A DNA stretch of 64,000 nt from Methylophaga sp. OBS1 (GCF_026319365.1 NZ_JAPDMS010000004.1:124001-188000), one strand, 5' to 3'; shown: positions 33,676-43,867, counted from the first letter of the stretch. A program made the numbers and translations. The notes: a model not told the origin generated them from the sequence alone.

Positions 33676-35166
33676 TTAATGTCCGGCGAGTATTTTTTCG
33701 ACTTCTTCCGGCTTATCATGCACCCCGAAACGGTCAACAATGGTGGCACTGGCTTCGTTCATGCCAATCAACTCAACCTCGGTGCCTTCCCGTCGGAATT
33801 TAATGACGACCTTGTCCAGCGCAGTAACCGAGGTGATATCCCAGAAATGCGCCTGGCTCAGATCAATGGTGACTTTATCCAGCGCTTCTTTGAAATCAAA
33901 AGCCGAAGTGAATTTATCTGATGAGGCGAAAAAGACCTGACCCACAATGCGATAACTGCGCTCGGTTTCCTGTTCATTGGCTTCGCTTTTGATGATCAGG
34001 AAATGGCCGACTTTATTGGCAAAGAACAGCGAAGCCAGTAACACACCGACAAAGACACCAATGGCCAGGTTATGAGTCGCCACCACCACAACGACGGTCG
34101 ATACCATCACCACATTGGTGGAAAGCGGATGTTTCTTCATATCGCGCAGAGAGTCCCAGGAGAAGGTACCTATAGATACCATAATCATCACCGCGACCAG
34201 CGCCGCCATCGGGATCTGTTTGATCCAGTCATCCAGGAAGACCACCATCACAATCAGAAACAGACCGGCAACAAAGGTCGACAAGCGACCACGACCGCCG
34301 GATTTCACGTTGATGACCGACTGGCCGATCATGGCACAGCCCGCCATGCCGCCGAACAGACCGGCACCGATATTAGCAATACCCTGCCCTTTACACTCGC
34401 GGTTCTTGTCACTGCCGGTATCGGTCAGATCATCAATAATGGTGGCTGTCATCATTGATTCCAGCAGACCAACTACGGCCAGACCAACAGAGTAAGGGAA
34501 GATAATGGCCAGAGTTTCAAAATTAAGCGGTACATCCGGCCACAGGAAAATCGGCAGCGTATCCGGCAGATCGCCCATATCGCCGACTGTGCGGATATCC
34601 ATTTGCAGGATCATCGCCACCAGTGTCAGCAAGACGATGGTGACCAGCGGTGACGGGATGACTTTACCGATGCGGGGCAGTAGTGGGAACAGATAGATAA
34701 TGCCAAGACCGGCCGCGGTCATCGCATAGACATGCCAGGTCACATTGGTGAGTTCCGGTAACTGCGCCATAAAAATCAGGATTGCCAGCGCATTGACAAA
34801 ACCGGTCACCACCGAGCGCGACACAAAGCGCATCAAGTCGCCCAGTTTGAAATATCCCGCCCCTATCTGCAGCACACCGGTCAGCAAGGTCGCTGCCAAC
34901 AGATATTCCAGGCCGTGCTCCTTAACCAGGGTCACCATCAGCAGCGCCATTGCCCCGGTGGCTGCCGAAATCATGCCGGGACGCCCCCCTGTGAAGGCGA
35001 TAATGACTGCGATACAGAAAGAGGCGTAAAGACCGACTTTGGGATCGACGCCGGCAATAATCGAAAAGGCAATGGCTTCGGGAATCAAAGCCAGGGCGAC
35101 GACAGTACCGGCAAGCAGATCACCACGCACATTAGAGAACCAGTCATTTCTCCAATTCTGAAACAT
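33676..35166 (-). CDS. SulP family anion transporter with STAS domain
   Basis: A 496-residue transporter with 10-14 membrane segments in the first 385 residues, including the conserved start [29 protein letters not shown] and [27 protein letters not shown]-terminal STAS domain (about residues 400-490) follows. SulP members carry sulfate, or bicarbonate with sodium (BicA type); the sequence alone does not decide. The absence of cysteine or sulfate-assimilation genes and the linked uspA make a bicarbonate role plausible. Its ribosome site (AGGA, 7 bases before ATG) abuts a hairpin arm in the leader. Confidence 0.92.
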   Translation of the reverse strand: MFQNWRNDWFSNVRGDLLAGTVVALALIPEAIAFSIIAGVDPKVGLYASFCIAVIIAFTGGRPGMISAATGAMALLMVTLVKEHGLEYLLAATLLTGVLQIGAGYFKLGDLMRFVSRSVVTGFVNALAILIFMAQLPELTNVTWHVYAMTAAGLGIIYLFPLLPRIGKVIPSPLVTIVLLTLVAMILQMDIRTVGDMGDLPDTLPIFLWPDVPLNFETLAIIFPYSVGLAVVGLLESMMTATIIDDLTDTGSDKNRECKGQGIANIGAGLFGGMAGCAMIGQSVINVKSGGRGRLSTFVAGLFLIVMVVFLDDWIKQIPMAALVAVMIMVSIGTFSWDSLRDMKKHPLSTNVVMVSTVVVVVATHNLAIGVFVGVLLASLFFANKVGHFLIIKSEANEQETERSYRIVGQVFFASSDKFTSAFDFKEALDKVTIDLSQAHFWDITSVTALDKVVIKFRREGTEVELIGMNEASATIVDRFGVHDKPEEVEKILAGH

Positions 35167-35301
35167 AAATTATTCCTGTTGTTTGCTAATTACTGAGGGC
35201 TTGTCGTGACGACAAACAACCTGACATGCAGGTCTTGAGGGCAAGGGGAATGCCCGGGAGAGTGGTCGCTAGGGTGGACTCAATGACATGACGGCCTGCA
35301 T
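35167..35301 (-). ncRNA. Candidate structured leader of the sulP mRNA
   Basis: The region before sulP has no gene. On the minus strand it can form a 7-bp closing stem (35295-35301 with 35226-35232) around a smaller stem (35279-35283 with 35235-35239). Nearer the gene are two mutually exclusive hairpins: TTGTCG/CGACAA (35210-35215 with 35201-35206) and GTTGTTTG/CAAACAAC (35213-35220 with 35178-35185). The last arm touches the ribosome site at 35174-35177. This looks like a regulatory leader, of no class I recognise. A CCCGC/GCGGG hairpin lies upstream at 35312-35325. Confidence 0.4.
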
Positions 35302-35360
35302 CCCGCAAAAGCGGGCTAGTCTAAACAATCAGCCGGACTGAGTCAAAACAATCAACAGAT

Positions 35361-38300
35361 TCAATCACTTGCCTCACCCTGATTGCCAGGCAGGTGACTT
35401 TCAGCAATCTGTGGGTTATCGCGGACAAACTGTTCAAACTCGTCAACCGGCATGGGACGGGCAAAATAATAACCCTGCAGCCAGTGACAACCAATCTGCT
35501 GCAATATATCGCGCTGGTTTTCGGTTTCTACCCCTTCGGCAATGACCTGAATGCCCAGCCTTCTTGCCATCTCAGTGATGGCTTCGATGATCGCGCGGTC
35601 ATTGTCATCTGACTCCAGATCCCGGATGAAAGAGCGATCGATTTTGAGGTAATCCACATCCAGCTCTTTCAGGTACGAGAGGGAGGAATAGCCGGTGCCA
35701 AAATCATCCACCGCAATCTGGACATCGGCTTGACGCAGTTTTTTCAGCAAATGCCTGGCTTCAGCCTGCCGCTGCATTAAGACACTTTCGGTGATTTCCA
35801 GGGTGATCTGGCTGGCATCAATGCCCTGCGCTTTGATAAAGGCCAGCCAGTCCAGGCGGCCGCGTTGATTTCCAAAATTATGTGCTGACCGGTTGACCGA
35901 CACATAGACATCACCCAGACCTCGGACCTGCCAGGCTTTAATCTGACGGCAAACCTGGCTGAAAACATAATCGTCAATCTTTTCGATCATGCCCATGCGC
36001 TCGGCCTGGGGCAAAAAATCAGCCGGTGGTATCAACCCGCGCTCAGGATGTTGCCATCGCACCAGGGCTTCCGCGCTGATGACGCTGTCTTGGGTGCTGG
36101 CCGGAATCAAGGGCTGATAATACACTTCGAGTTGCCCTTTCTCGATTGCCGCTTCCAGTTCATTGAGAATAAAAGTTCTGGAGCGCCAGCTTGATTCCAG
36201 CTCCGAGGTGTAAAACTTGAAAGCACTGCCGCCCATATCTTTGGCTGCATACATCGACCGGTCTGCATTTTGTATCAGCATGCCAGTCTCCAGTGCATCA
36301 TCGGGATAAAACGTGACGCCGATACTGGTGGTCACCCGTAACGTCTGTTCCTTGATGGTGAGTGGTTTTTCTATCTCGGTAATCAGCTTCCGGGCGATAC
36401 TAACCGCATCACTCTTATTGTCAAAATCACTCAGAATAATCGTGAATTCATCGCCGCCAAGCCGCGCTACGGTGTCCACATCACGCACGCAATCCCGGAT
36501 TCTGAGGGCCATCTGTCGCAACAGTTCATCACCAAATTCATGACCGAGCGTATCGTTGACATCCTTGAATCGATCCAGGTCCAGGAACATCAGGCACAAC
36601 TTTTCATTGTCCCGATGAGCGCGGCGTATTGCCTGTTCCAGGCGGTCGGTAAACAAACGGCGGTTGGGCAACTCGGTCAATGTATCGTAGTTGGCATGAC
36701 GCTCGATGGTGGCCTGTGCCTGTTTCACTTCAGAAATATCCGCGAATACAGCCACCATATTGGTCAAGTTGCGGTATTCATCATAAACCGCTGACATCGA
36801 CAGATAGGCAGGGAAGGTCTGGCCACTTTTGTGCTGGCTTTTAACCTCGCCGCGCCAGATGCCCTCCGAGTACATAGCCTGCCAGAAAACCTCGGAGAAC
36901 TGCTGATAGTCTTTCTCACTGAGGCCGGTCACCAGGAAGTCCGGGTACTGGCCGACGACTTCCTCTTCTGTATACCCGGTCATCTGGGTAAAGGCCGAGT
37001 TGACGGCAATCACCTGTTTCATCGCGTCGGTGATGATCATGGCCTCACTGGTGGAGTTGAAGGCAACATCGGACAGCAACAGTTTCTGCTCTGTCTGACG
37101 CATATTCTCCAAAACATCACGAATTCGCCGCTCTGATGCCTGTGCTCGCCGGGTGGCATCCGATAATTCTTCTGTGCGCTGATTAACCTCCGCAGCAACA
37201 CGATAAGTGCGTCCGGTGATACTCAGAAATAACAGCGAAAACAAACCAGCCAGTAAGAAACCACCAATCAATGCCAGATTAGCCAGATTGGATTGATTAC
37301 TATCCAGATAATGGGGGGTGGGATTGAAGATTAATTTCATCTCCCGGCCGGCCAGCTCAAAGGTCACATCATGTGCCATCGATAACGCCGTCTTTACCGT
37401 TTGGCGATAGTAATAATCCCCCGTCTCCACATCCAGCCATTGCAACGTGAAATCGCGATTCTCATCGTTCCGGAGTATGTCGTTGATAAAATCCTCTATG
37501 CGGATCACCATATTGACCAGCCCCGCGACCTCTCCCATACCCGGTGCAAGGGTCATCTTGCCATCTGATCGCTGATAGACCGCCCGGTAAATAATCAAGG
37601 CATCAACAGGCGATTTATCACGCAGGATTGTCAGCGGCCCCCGGGCCCGGGGAGCCCCTGTTTCAATCGCTTGCTGTATCGCTGCGTTGGAGACCGGTGA
37701 AGAAGTCGGGTCAAACCCCTGTGCCAGCGTATTGTCCCATTCCGGCTCCAGAAAGGTGATGGGGAAATAGACCTCTCGCGCTGCAGCCGGGCCCAGCACG
37801 CCACGTTCGTTGAATTCGGTGATGCTAAAGCCGGGTCCAAAATACGCCTGCTGTTCCTGCTCAAAAGCTGCACGTTCAGCATGGGTTATTTTCGGCAGCC
37901 ACTCGATCACCTGGATATGCTGCTGTTCAAAGCTGTTACTCCAGCTGACAAACTCTTTGAACTCTTCGCGGGTCACCTCATCTGACGCAGCAAACAATTG
38001 CGCCACACTCTCCTGAATCAGTTCCTCTGAACGTAATGCCACCCTGAACAGGGTACCCACTTCCTGGGTGCGAATATTGAAGCGGTCATCCAGCCTGCGG
38101 TTTTCGAATTGTCTGATTTCATAGGTCAGAGCAACAATGATCAGCAAAGAAACGATGACCTGAATACTGATTAACCAGCGCCGGCTGCGCCAGATTTGGC
38201 GGGGTCGGCCGCAGAAACTCATCATTAACGGCAGCGCGATCAGAATACCCAGCGAATCTCCTGCCCACCAGCCGGCCCAGTTAGCCAGGAAGACCTCGAC

Positions 38301-38759
38301 GCCATCACGGTGCATTGACAATGCGCTGACACTGATTGTGGCATTGATCAGACAGATCAGCGGCACCGCAGCGATAAAACGCAGAATTTCACGCTCATGA
38401 CTCAGACTGAATTCAGCACTGACAAAACGTCTGATAACAACAGCACCGACAACCGCCTGCAGACTGGAAGCGACCGCAATGACCAGTGGCAAAAGATGTG
38501 CGGCCGGTGACAACACATTCTGAGTCTGGGTAAAAAACAGATTTAATAGATAGGCGCCCAGAAAAATTCCCGGTAACACCTGATGAAAGCGATAAGTCAG
38601 ACAAGCCGCAAGCGCAATACCAGCCGGGAAAAAGATCACTGCAGTAAACGTATTGATCGCAGAAATCTGCAGACTGAGCCAGCCGCTTGCCAGGTAGACA
38701 AGGAAAACAACCAGGTTGACGGCTGTGGCAATGAATAACCGGCGCTTCAGAAACAACAC
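35361..38759 (-). CDS. MASE1-CHASE-PAS-GGDEF-EAL cyclic-di-GMP signalling protein
   Basis: About 1132 residues. An N-terminal MASE1-like membrane sensor (about 8 segments to residue 210) is followed by a periplasmic CHASE domain (about 240-470), another membrane segment (near 490), a PAS domain (about 560-690), a GGDEF domain with intact RLGGDEF (near 768) and an EAL domain with intact SAEALVRW (near 896) and DDFGTGYSSL. Both the cyclase and phosphodiesterase motifs look functional, so it may do either under signal control. The start is uncertain: GTG 38759 has GGAG 6 bases upstream; GTG 38771 and TTG 38828 are alternatives. Confidence 0.92.
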   Translation of the reverse strand: MLFLKRRLFIATAVNLVVFLVYLASGWLSLQISAINTFTAVIFFPAGIALAACLTYRFHQVLPGIFLGAYLLNLFFTQTQNVLSPAAHLLPLVIAVASSLQAVVGAVVIRRFVSAEFSLSHEREILRFIAAVPLICLINATISVSALSMHRDGVEVFLANWAGWWAGDSLGILIALPLMMSFCGRPRQIWRSRRWLISIQVIVSLLIIVALTYEIRQFENRRLDDRFNIRTQEVGTLFRVALRSEELIQESVAQLFAASDEVTREEFKEFVSWSNSFEQQHIQVIEWLPKITHAERAAFEQEQQAYFGPGFSITEFNERGVLGPAAAREVYFPITFLEPEWDNTLAQGFDPTSSPVSNAAIQQAIETGAPRARGPLTILRDKSPVDALIIYRAVYQRSDGKMTLAPGMGEVAGLVNMVIRIEDFINDILRNDENRDFTLQWLDVETGDYYYRQTVKTALSMAHDVTFELAGREMKLIFNPTPHYLDSNQSNLANLALIGGFLLAGLFSLLFLSITGRTYRVAAEVNQRTEELSDATRRAQASERRIRDVLENMRQTEQKLLLSDVAFNSTSEAMIITDAMKQVIAVNSAFTQMTGYTEEEVVGQYPDFLVTGLSEKDYQQFSEVFWQAMYSEGIWRGEVKSQHKSGQTFPAYLSMSAVYDEYRNLTNMVAVFADISEVKQAQATIERHANYDTLTELPNRRLFTDRLEQAIRRAHRDNEKLCLMFLDLDRFKDVNDTLGHEFGDELLRQMALRIRDCVRDVDTVARLGGDEFTIILSDFDNKSDAVSIARKLITEIEKPLTIKEQTLRVTTSIGVTFYPDDALETGMLIQNADRSMYAAKDMGGSAFKFYTSELESSWRSRTFILNELEAAIEKGQLEVYYQPLIPASTQDSVISAEALVRWQHPERGLIPPADFLPQAERMGMIEKIDDYVFSQVCRQIKAWQVRGLGDVYVSVNRSAHNFGNQRGRLDWLAFIKAQGIDASQITLEITESVLMQRQAEARHLLKKLRQADVQIAVDDFGTGYSSLSYLKELDVDYLKIDRSFIRDLESDDNDRAIIEAITEMARRLGIQVIAEGVETENQRDILQQIGCHWLQGYYFARPMPVDEFEQFVRDNPQIAESHLPGNQGEASD

Positions 38760-39018
38760 GCTCTTCTCCACATGAAATGTTTTCCTTTCCTTTCGCTGTG
38801 CAACACTGCGCGATGGAGATTGATACAAACTAAGCCCACTATGGCTATCGGCGCCGATTAAGGCATCATCAATTTTTTTAACGATTCGCTTGATTCATAG
38901 TGCGCAAATCAATTCCCTTTAGCGCATCCTCTTACTCATCATAACCCTAAGTGCTTGTTTATGCTGCCCTGCTCACTGCAATTACAATCCGGTGATGGAA
39001 AAACTGACTTTTAACGCA

Positions 39019-39024
39019 TAGAAT
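39019..39024 (+). promoter_or_regulatory. -10 element of the SRP RNA gene
   Basis: TAGAAT at 39019-39024 lies about 12 bases before the 5' end of the SRP RNA helix, the right distance for transcription to start there. No clear -35 is visible. Confidence 0.4.
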
Positions 39025-39035
39025 AGTCGCTTCTA

Positions 39036-39152
39036 TGGTGGCCTGCATCGGTCTCCTCGCGACGATATGTTGGTCAACCCGTCAGGCCCGGAAGGGAGCA
39101 GCGGAGCCTTCGGACTCGGGCGCCGAGATTCGGCTGGTGTGGGTCACCACCC
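39036..39152 (+). ncRNA. ffs: Signal recognition particle 4.5S RNA
   Basis: The conserved Ffh-binding hairpin is present: GGTCAACCCGTCAGGCCCGG then AAGGGAGCAGC (about 39073-39103), including the symmetric and asymmetric loops. The ends pair as a long helix (GGTGG at 39037-39041 with CCACC near 39147-39151). It is the scaffold of the SRP that hands membrane proteins to FtsY, encoded at 19.6 kb. Its position just before dnaX is conserved in many gammaproteobacteria. Ends are estimated from base-pairing. Confidence 0.93.
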
Positions 39153-39179
39153 TTATTGGACAAGGTCAACGTATAGCTG

Positions 39180-40997
39180 ATGAGTTATCTGGTTCTGGCC
39201 CGCAAGTGGCGTCCTAAAACCTTTGCGGAAGTCGTCGGGCAACAGCATGTTCTGCGCGCCCTGATCAACGGCCTCGATCAGAACCGTCTGCATCACGCTT
39301 TTCTATTTTCCGGTACCCGCGGCGTCGGTAAAACGACCCTGGCCCGTATTCTCGCCAAATCGCTGAACTGTGAACAGGGCATCAGCTCAACTCCCTGTGG
39401 AGAGTGTCAAAGCTGTACCGAAGTGGACAACGGTCGCTTTGTTGATTTAATCGAAGTTGATGCGGCTTCACGCACTAAAGTCGATGACACCCGGGAACTG
39501 TTGGATAACGTGCAATATGCACCTAGCCGTGGTCGTTACAAGGTTTATCTCATCGACGAAGTGCACATGCTCTCCACCAGCAGTTTCAACGCCCTGCTGA
39601 AAACCCTAGAAGAGCCGCCTCCGCACGTAAAATTCCTGTTTGCTACCACCGATCCGCAGAAATTGCCGGTGACCATCCTGTCGCGCTGTCTTCAGTTTAA
39701 TCTGCGGCGGCTGGATTTAACCCAAATCAGTGAGCATCTCGCCTTTATCCTGCAACAGGAACAGATTCAGTTTGAACCGGAAGCACTGACTCAGCTTGCC
39801 CGCGCAGCCGATGGTAGTATGCGTGATGCCCTGAGCCTGCTGGATCAAGCTATCGCTTTCGGCGCCGGTGAAGTCAGCAGCGATACCGTTTTCCAGATGC
39901 TCGGCAGCATCAGTCAGGATCAACTCAGCGATCTGCTTCAGGCGCTATCTCAACAGGATGGCAAGGCTTTGCTTGCTCAATCTGCCGAACTGGCCGCACT
40001 GGGTCGGGATTTTGCCGTGGTAATGGACTCATTGCTGGGCGCATTGCAGCAAATCGCCACGCTGCAACTCGTGCCCGACATGGACTTGCCCGAATCCCTG
40101 TCACCACGGCTGACAGAACTGGCCAGAGACTTCGATCCGGAAACCATACAACTGCTCTATCAGATCGCACTGAATGGCAAACGCGATCTGTCATGGGCCG
40201 CCGACCCGCAGAGCGGCTTTGATATGACGCTGCTCAGAATGCTGAGCTTCCAGCCGCAGACCACTTCAGCCCCGGATACTGGAGACCAGCCGCTAAAAAA
40301 GTCGCCCTCGCCCCGTAAACCGGCCGTGAGTTCACCGCCGGTTGCAACACCGGTGCCTCCCGAGCCCCAACCCACTTCCGCCAGGCAAGCCCTGAAACAG
40401 GCTTTATCCGGTCAGGACGATGAGACCCCGGCAGTTCAACCACAACGTCCCCAATCGCCCCCTCAAGCAGATCCGGCACCAGTGCAGGAGGCCACACCCC
40501 GGGCCACGGTGTCATCGACTGCACCGGAACCCACCCCGGCAGCAGTGAAAGAACCTCTCAGCCAGCCTGAACCGGTCACGGCGGACACACTGATTTCTGT
40601 GGACTTGTCGCCGGCGAACTGGACCCAAATCATCGCCGAATTAAAGCTCTCCGCACTCACCCGCCAGCTTGCAGAAAACAGTGCCTTGATCCGAACAGAA
40701 CATCAGGCCGTGCACCTGTCATTGTCATCGGAACTGGGTCATCTGGCGACAGACAAATCCAAGCAACGCCTGCAAGCGGCCCTGTCAAAAAGACTGGGGC
40801 AGGAACTCAAAGTGGTGTTTGCTGATCCAACAAAACATGTTGAAGCTGGCCCGACGCTTGCCGTGGAGCGTGCCGAACAGGCAGCGGAAAAACAACAACG
40901 GGCGATTGATGCGATTCACAACGACCCTGCTGTGGAAATCATCAAAAATACTTTTAATGCCCGTATAATTGAGCAATCAATCAAACCTGTCGATTAA
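39180..40997 (+). CDS. dnaX: DNA polymerase III tau subunit (and gamma by frameshift)
   Basis: DnaX is the motor of the clamp loader. The 605-residue tau has Walker [18 protein letters not shown] near residue 44, a four-cysteine zinc site (CEQG to CQSC, about residues 62-77), Walker B LIDEVHML and the sensor SRC. The region after residue 370 is a proline/alanine/glutamine-rich linker, then a C-terminal domain (from about 470) that would bind polymerase alpha and helicase. A slippery A AAA AAG at 40295-40301 with an upstream GGAG would give a 379-residue gamma form. It precedes ybaB and recR. Confidence 0.97.
   Translation: MSYLVLARKWRPKTFAEVVGQQHVLRALINGLDQNRLHHAFLFSGTRGVGKTTLARILAKSLNCEQGISSTPCGECQSCTEVDNGRFVDLIEVDAASRTKVDDTRELLDNVQYAPSRGRYKVYLIDEVHMLSTSSFNALLKTLEEPPPHVKFLFATTDPQKLPVTILSRCLQFNLRRLDLTQISEHLAFILQQEQIQFEPEALTQLARAADGSMRDALSLLDQAIAFGAGEVSSDTVFQMLGSISQDQLSDLLQALSQQDGKALLAQSAELAALGRDFAVVMDSLLGALQQIATLQLVPDMDLPESLSPRLTELARDFDPETIQLLYQIALNGKRDLSWAADPQSGFDMTLLRMLSFQPQTTSAPDTGDQPLKKSPSPRKPAVSSPPVATPVPPEPQPTSARQALKQALSGQDDETPAVQPQRPQSPPQADPAPVQEATPRATVSSTAPEPTPAAVKEPLSQPEPVTADTLISVDLSPANWTQIIAELKLSALTRQLAENSALIRTEHQAVHLSLSSELGHLATDKSKQRLQAALSKRLGQELKVVFADPTKHVEAGPTLAVERAEQAAEKQQRAIDAIHNDPAVEIIKNTFNARIIEQSIKPVD
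40281..40343 (+). promoter_or_regulatory. Programmed -1 frameshift signal in dnaX
   Basis: Slippery heptamer A AAA AAG (40295-40301) in the correct phase (codons 372-374). A Shine-Dalgarno-like GGAG ends 10 bases upstream (40281-40284), as in E. coli. After a -1 slip, five codons (V A L A P) are followed by TAA at 40316-40318. A 7-bp hairpin (40318-40324 with 40337-40343) follows. Confidence 0.8.
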
Positions 40998-41011
40998 CAA
41001 GAGGAATTGCC

Positions 41012-41320
41012 ATGAAAGGTGGATTAGGCAACCTGATGAAACAGGCCCAGCAAATGCAGGCCAATATGGAAAAAGCCCAGCAGGAACTGGCCCAGATGGA
41101 AGTCGTCGGCCAGGCCGGCGGTGGCATGGTCAAAGTGACCATGACCGGTAAACATGACGTCAAACGTATCGAGATTGAAGACACACTCTACGAAGATGAC
41201 AAAGAGATGCTGGAAGATTTGATCGCAGCAGCGGTCAATGATGCCAACCGCCAGGTGGAGAAAACCACTCAGGAACGGATGTCAGGCATGATGCCACCCG
41301 GCATGAAAATGCCATTTTAA
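41012..41320 (+). CDS. ybaB: YbaB/EbfC family nucleoid-associated protein
   Basis: A 102-residue DNA-binding protein. It has the family layout: a basic/glutamine-rich N-terminal helix ([21 protein letters not shown]), a central beta sheet ([16 protein letters not shown]) and a C-terminal helix ending in [10 protein letters not shown]. Members form tweezer-like dimers that bind DNA with little sequence preference and co-occur with dnaX and recR. It lies 14 bases after dnaX with a good ribosome site (AGAGGA). Confidence 0.96.
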   Translation: MKGGLGNLMKQAQQMQANMEKAQQELAQMEVVGQAGGGMVKVTMTGKHDVKRIEIEDTLYEDDKEMLEDLIAAAVNDANRQVEKTTQERMSGMMPPGMKMPF

Positions 41321-41329
41321 GTCTGACCT

Positions 41330-41929
41330 ATGGCGACACTCGGCCCCAGCATTGATGAACTGATACAGGCCCTGCGCTGCTTACCCGGTGTGGGGCCAAA
41401 ATCTGCTCAGCGTATGACTTTTAACCTGCTTGAGCGTAACCGTGACGGCGCTGAAAGGCTCAGCAAAGCGCTGCAGGAAGCACTCGGTAATGTGCGTCAT
41501 TGCCAACGCTGCCGTATTCTTTGCGAGAGTGAGCTCTGTGTCCGCTGTCGTGATGAGCGCCGTCAACAGGATACAATCTGCGTTGTCGAAATGCCCAGCG
41601 ATGTACTGGCAATCGAGCAGGCAACCCACTACCAGGGACAATATTTCGTGTTATCCGGTCATTTGTCTCCATTGGATGGCATCGGCCCTGAAGCTCTGGG
41701 TATCCCGAGGCTGGTAGCGTGGTTGGATGAGGGACAGATTGGCGAGCTGATTCTGGCCACCAACCCCACCGTGGAAGGTGAAGCTACTGCCCATTATATC
41801 AGTGAATTGGCTCGTGCCCGCCAGATCAAAGTGACCCGACTGGCGCACGGTATTCCTCTGGGAGGAGAGCTTGAGTTTATTGACAGTGGTACACTGTCTC
41901 ATGCGTTCTCAGGTCGCGAATCGATTTGA
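41330..41929 (+). CDS. recR: Recombination protein RecR
   Basis: RecR works with RecF and RecO to load RecA on single-stranded gaps. The 199-residue protein has a helix-hairpin-helix near residue 15 ([14 protein letters not shown]), a four-cysteine zinc finger ([16 protein letters not shown], about residues 57-72) and a Toprim domain from about residue 80 ([15 protein letters not shown]). It completes the dnaX-ybaB-recR operon, 9 bases after ybaB. Confidence 0.97.
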   Translation: MATLGPSIDELIQALRCLPGVGPKSAQRMTFNLLERNRDGAERLSKALQEALGNVRHCQRCRILCESELCVRCRDERRQQDTICVVEMPSDVLAIEQATHYQGQYFVLSGHLSPLDGIGPEALGIPRLVAWLDEGQIGELILATNPTVEGEATAHYISELARARQIKVTRLAHGIPLGGELEFIDSGTLSHAFSGRESI

Positions 41930-41958
41930 GGTTACCTGTTTAAAGAGAGCATCCGCCC

Positions 41959-43140
41959 ATGGCCCAACAAGCTGCGCCTTTTGAGTTGCTTAAAGCTTAT
42001 CCCGGCGTCATTCACCGCCAGCCCCTGTTTATTCCCAACCAGCTGGATGTCGACAGTTACCACCTCTCATTTCTTGGCCTGGATGGCGGCAGACTCGATG
42101 ATGACGCGCCCGTCCCCGGCTTTATTGAGCAACTTCCCGGCATCCTGCAAAGCATCAGCCACCGGCAAAAAGCGCTGCTCACCATCCCCGAATCCTGGCA
42201 AAGTGCCCTGCTGGCATTACCCAACATCGGTATGTCTCTGACGCTGGATATCAATGGCGCTGATTTACCCCAGTTCAGTAACACTGCCTTTAGTTTCGCC
42301 GGTCACGCTGATAGCAACAGCGAACGCCGAACTCAAACACTGCTGATCGACATGGATCAATTCCAGCCACACACTCTCTCCGAGTTTTTGCCACAGTGGC
42401 GCCAGCGCCACCGTGTTCTGTGCGCCATGAATGTCAACGCGGGCGATCAATACCAGTTCTGCCGAAGTCATGATGTCGATTTACTGCAAGGTTTTTTCTA
42501 CACGCTGCCGCAAGCCAGTGAAAAAAAGGTGATCGGCCCCTCTCAGCAAACCCTGATGGAACTACTGGTCAAATTACAGGAGCCGGATGTTGAGCCTGAT
42601 GATCTGGCAGCCACCATTAACCAGGATGTGAGCCTCAGCTACAAACTGCTCCGTCTCATCAATTCAGCCTTTTTTGGATTGCCGCGTGAAGTTGGCAGCA
42701 CCAAACAGGCGGTGACGATGCTGGGTATCAATAAAGTCAAAACCTGGGCGAGCCTGTTGTGTCTGTCCAGCATGGATGACAAACCCAACGAATTGCGCAG
42801 TGTGGCAATGATAAGAGCCCGGATGTGTGAACTGCTGGCCAAATATTACAAAGGTCAGTCGGATACTTTTTTTGCGGCTGGCCTTTTCTCTACACTGGAT
42901 GCACTCATGGATCGTCCAATGTCGCAGATTGTTGAACGATTGCCCTTGTCCGCCGAGCTCAAAACTGCGTTAATCGAGCGAAAAGGGCCTGCCGGTTTTG
43001 CGCTTCACGATACGCTCGCGTATGAGCGCGGTCACTGGCAGGTGCTGCAACATTCCCCGATTCCAAAAGAAGTGCTGGTCAGAACCTATCTTGATTCCAT
43101 AAACTGGGCTAAAGAACTGAATTTACAACTACAAGATTGA
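41959..43140 (+). CDS. HDOD signalling protein with degenerate EAL-like N-terminus
   Basis: A 393-residue protein of the YuxH/CdgJ type. The C-terminal HDOD domain (about residues 195-385) is clear: INQDVSLSYKLLRLINSAFFGLP and QAVTMLGINKVKTWASLLCL. The first 190 residues fold-match an EAL domain by position (VIHRQPLF at the start, then DLLQGFFYTLP at the end, which corresponds to the qGyyfa motif) but have no EAL, no metal-binding acidic residues and cannot hydrolyse c-di-GMP. It may still bind a nucleotide or protein. It follows recR by 29 bases and precedes aat. Confidence 0.85.
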   Translation: MAQQAAPFELLKAYPGVIHRQPLFIPNQLDVDSYHLSFLGLDGGRLDDDAPVPGFIEQLPGILQSISHRQKALLTIPESWQSALLALPNIGMSLTLDINGADLPQFSNTAFSFAGHADSNSERRTQTLLIDMDQFQPHTLSEFLPQWRQRHRVLCAMNVNAGDQYQFCRSHDVDLLQGFFYTLPQASEKKVIGPSQQTLMELLVKLQEPDVEPDDLAATINQDVSLSYKLLRLINSAFFGLPREVGSTKQAVTMLGINKVKTWASLLCLSSMDDKPNELRSVAMIRARMCELLAKYYKGQSDTFFAAGLFSTLDALMDRPMSQIVERLPLSAELKTALIERKGPAGFALHDTLAYERGHWQVLQHSPIPKEVLVRTYLDSINWAKELNLQLQD

Positions 43141-43144
43141 TGCT

Positions 43145-43867
43145 ATGTCTATCACATGGTTAGCGGCCACAACACAAAGTCGCTTTCCGCCAGTCGAACA
43201 GGCGACGGAGCATGGTTTACTGGCTGCAGGTGGTGATCTATCTGCCGAAAGGCTGCTGGATGCCTATCGCCACGGTATCTTCCCCTGGTTCAATAAAAAT
43301 GACCCCATTCTCTGGTGGTGCCCCGATCCACGTATGGTGCTGTACACCAACCGTGTTCACATCAGTAAAAGCCTGAAAAGACAGCTGCGAAAACAGGATA
43401 TCACGGTCACACTGGACACGGCTTTCGAACAGGTCATGCACGCCTGCTCGGCCCCCAGAGCCAATCAACCCCTGGATCCGGATAACCGCACCTGGATTCA
43501 CGAAGAAATGATCAAAGCCTATAGCGAACTGCACTCGCTGGGTTACGCCCACAGCGTCGAATGCTGGCAACAAAATCGACTGGTCGGTGGTCTCTATGGT
43601 GTGGCAATCGGTAAGGCTTTTTTCGGAGAATCGATGTTCAGTTTTGTGACTGACAGTTCCAAAATCGCCCTGGTCGCATTGTGTCAGCAACTAAAACGTT
43701 GGGACATGCCAGTCATTGATTGTCAGATTTACTCCGACCACCTGGCCCGGATGGGGGCTGAAGAAATACCAAGAGAAGTATTTCTGGGCCAGCTTCAGCA
43801 GCTTTGTTACCAGCCCGCTGTCAGTTCGCCCTGGCACATTGATCCGGATCTGCCGTTAAGCTTATGA
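43145..43867 (+). CDS. aat: Leucyl/phenylalanyl-tRNA-protein transferase
   Basis: Aat adds leucine or phenylalanine from tRNA to proteins starting with Lys or Arg, marking them for ClpAPS degradation (N-degron pathway). The 240-residue protein has the family start FPPVEQATEHGLLAAGGDLS and RHGIFPWF near residue 39, then WWCPDPRMVL and GLYGVAIGKAFFGESMFS near 145-162. It overlaps the bpt start by 4 bases; aat-bpt-infA is a frequent gammaproteobacterial order. Confidence 0.97.
   Translation: MSITWLAATTQSRFPPVEQATEHGLLAAGGDLSAERLLDAYRHGIFPWFNKNDPILWWCPDPRMVLYTNRVHISKSLKRQLRKQDITVTLDTAFEQVMHACSAPRANQPLDPDNRTWIHEEMIKAYSELHSLGYAHSVECWQQNRLVGGLYGVAIGKAFFGESMFSFVTDSSKIALVALCQQLKRWDMPVIDCQIYSDHLARMGAEEIPREVFLGQLQQLCYQPAVSSPWHIDPDLPLSL

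Noticed and set aside
39035..39217. Short open frame across the SRP RNA
   Set aside because: The sequence is explained by the RNA gene; the frame also runs into dnaX.
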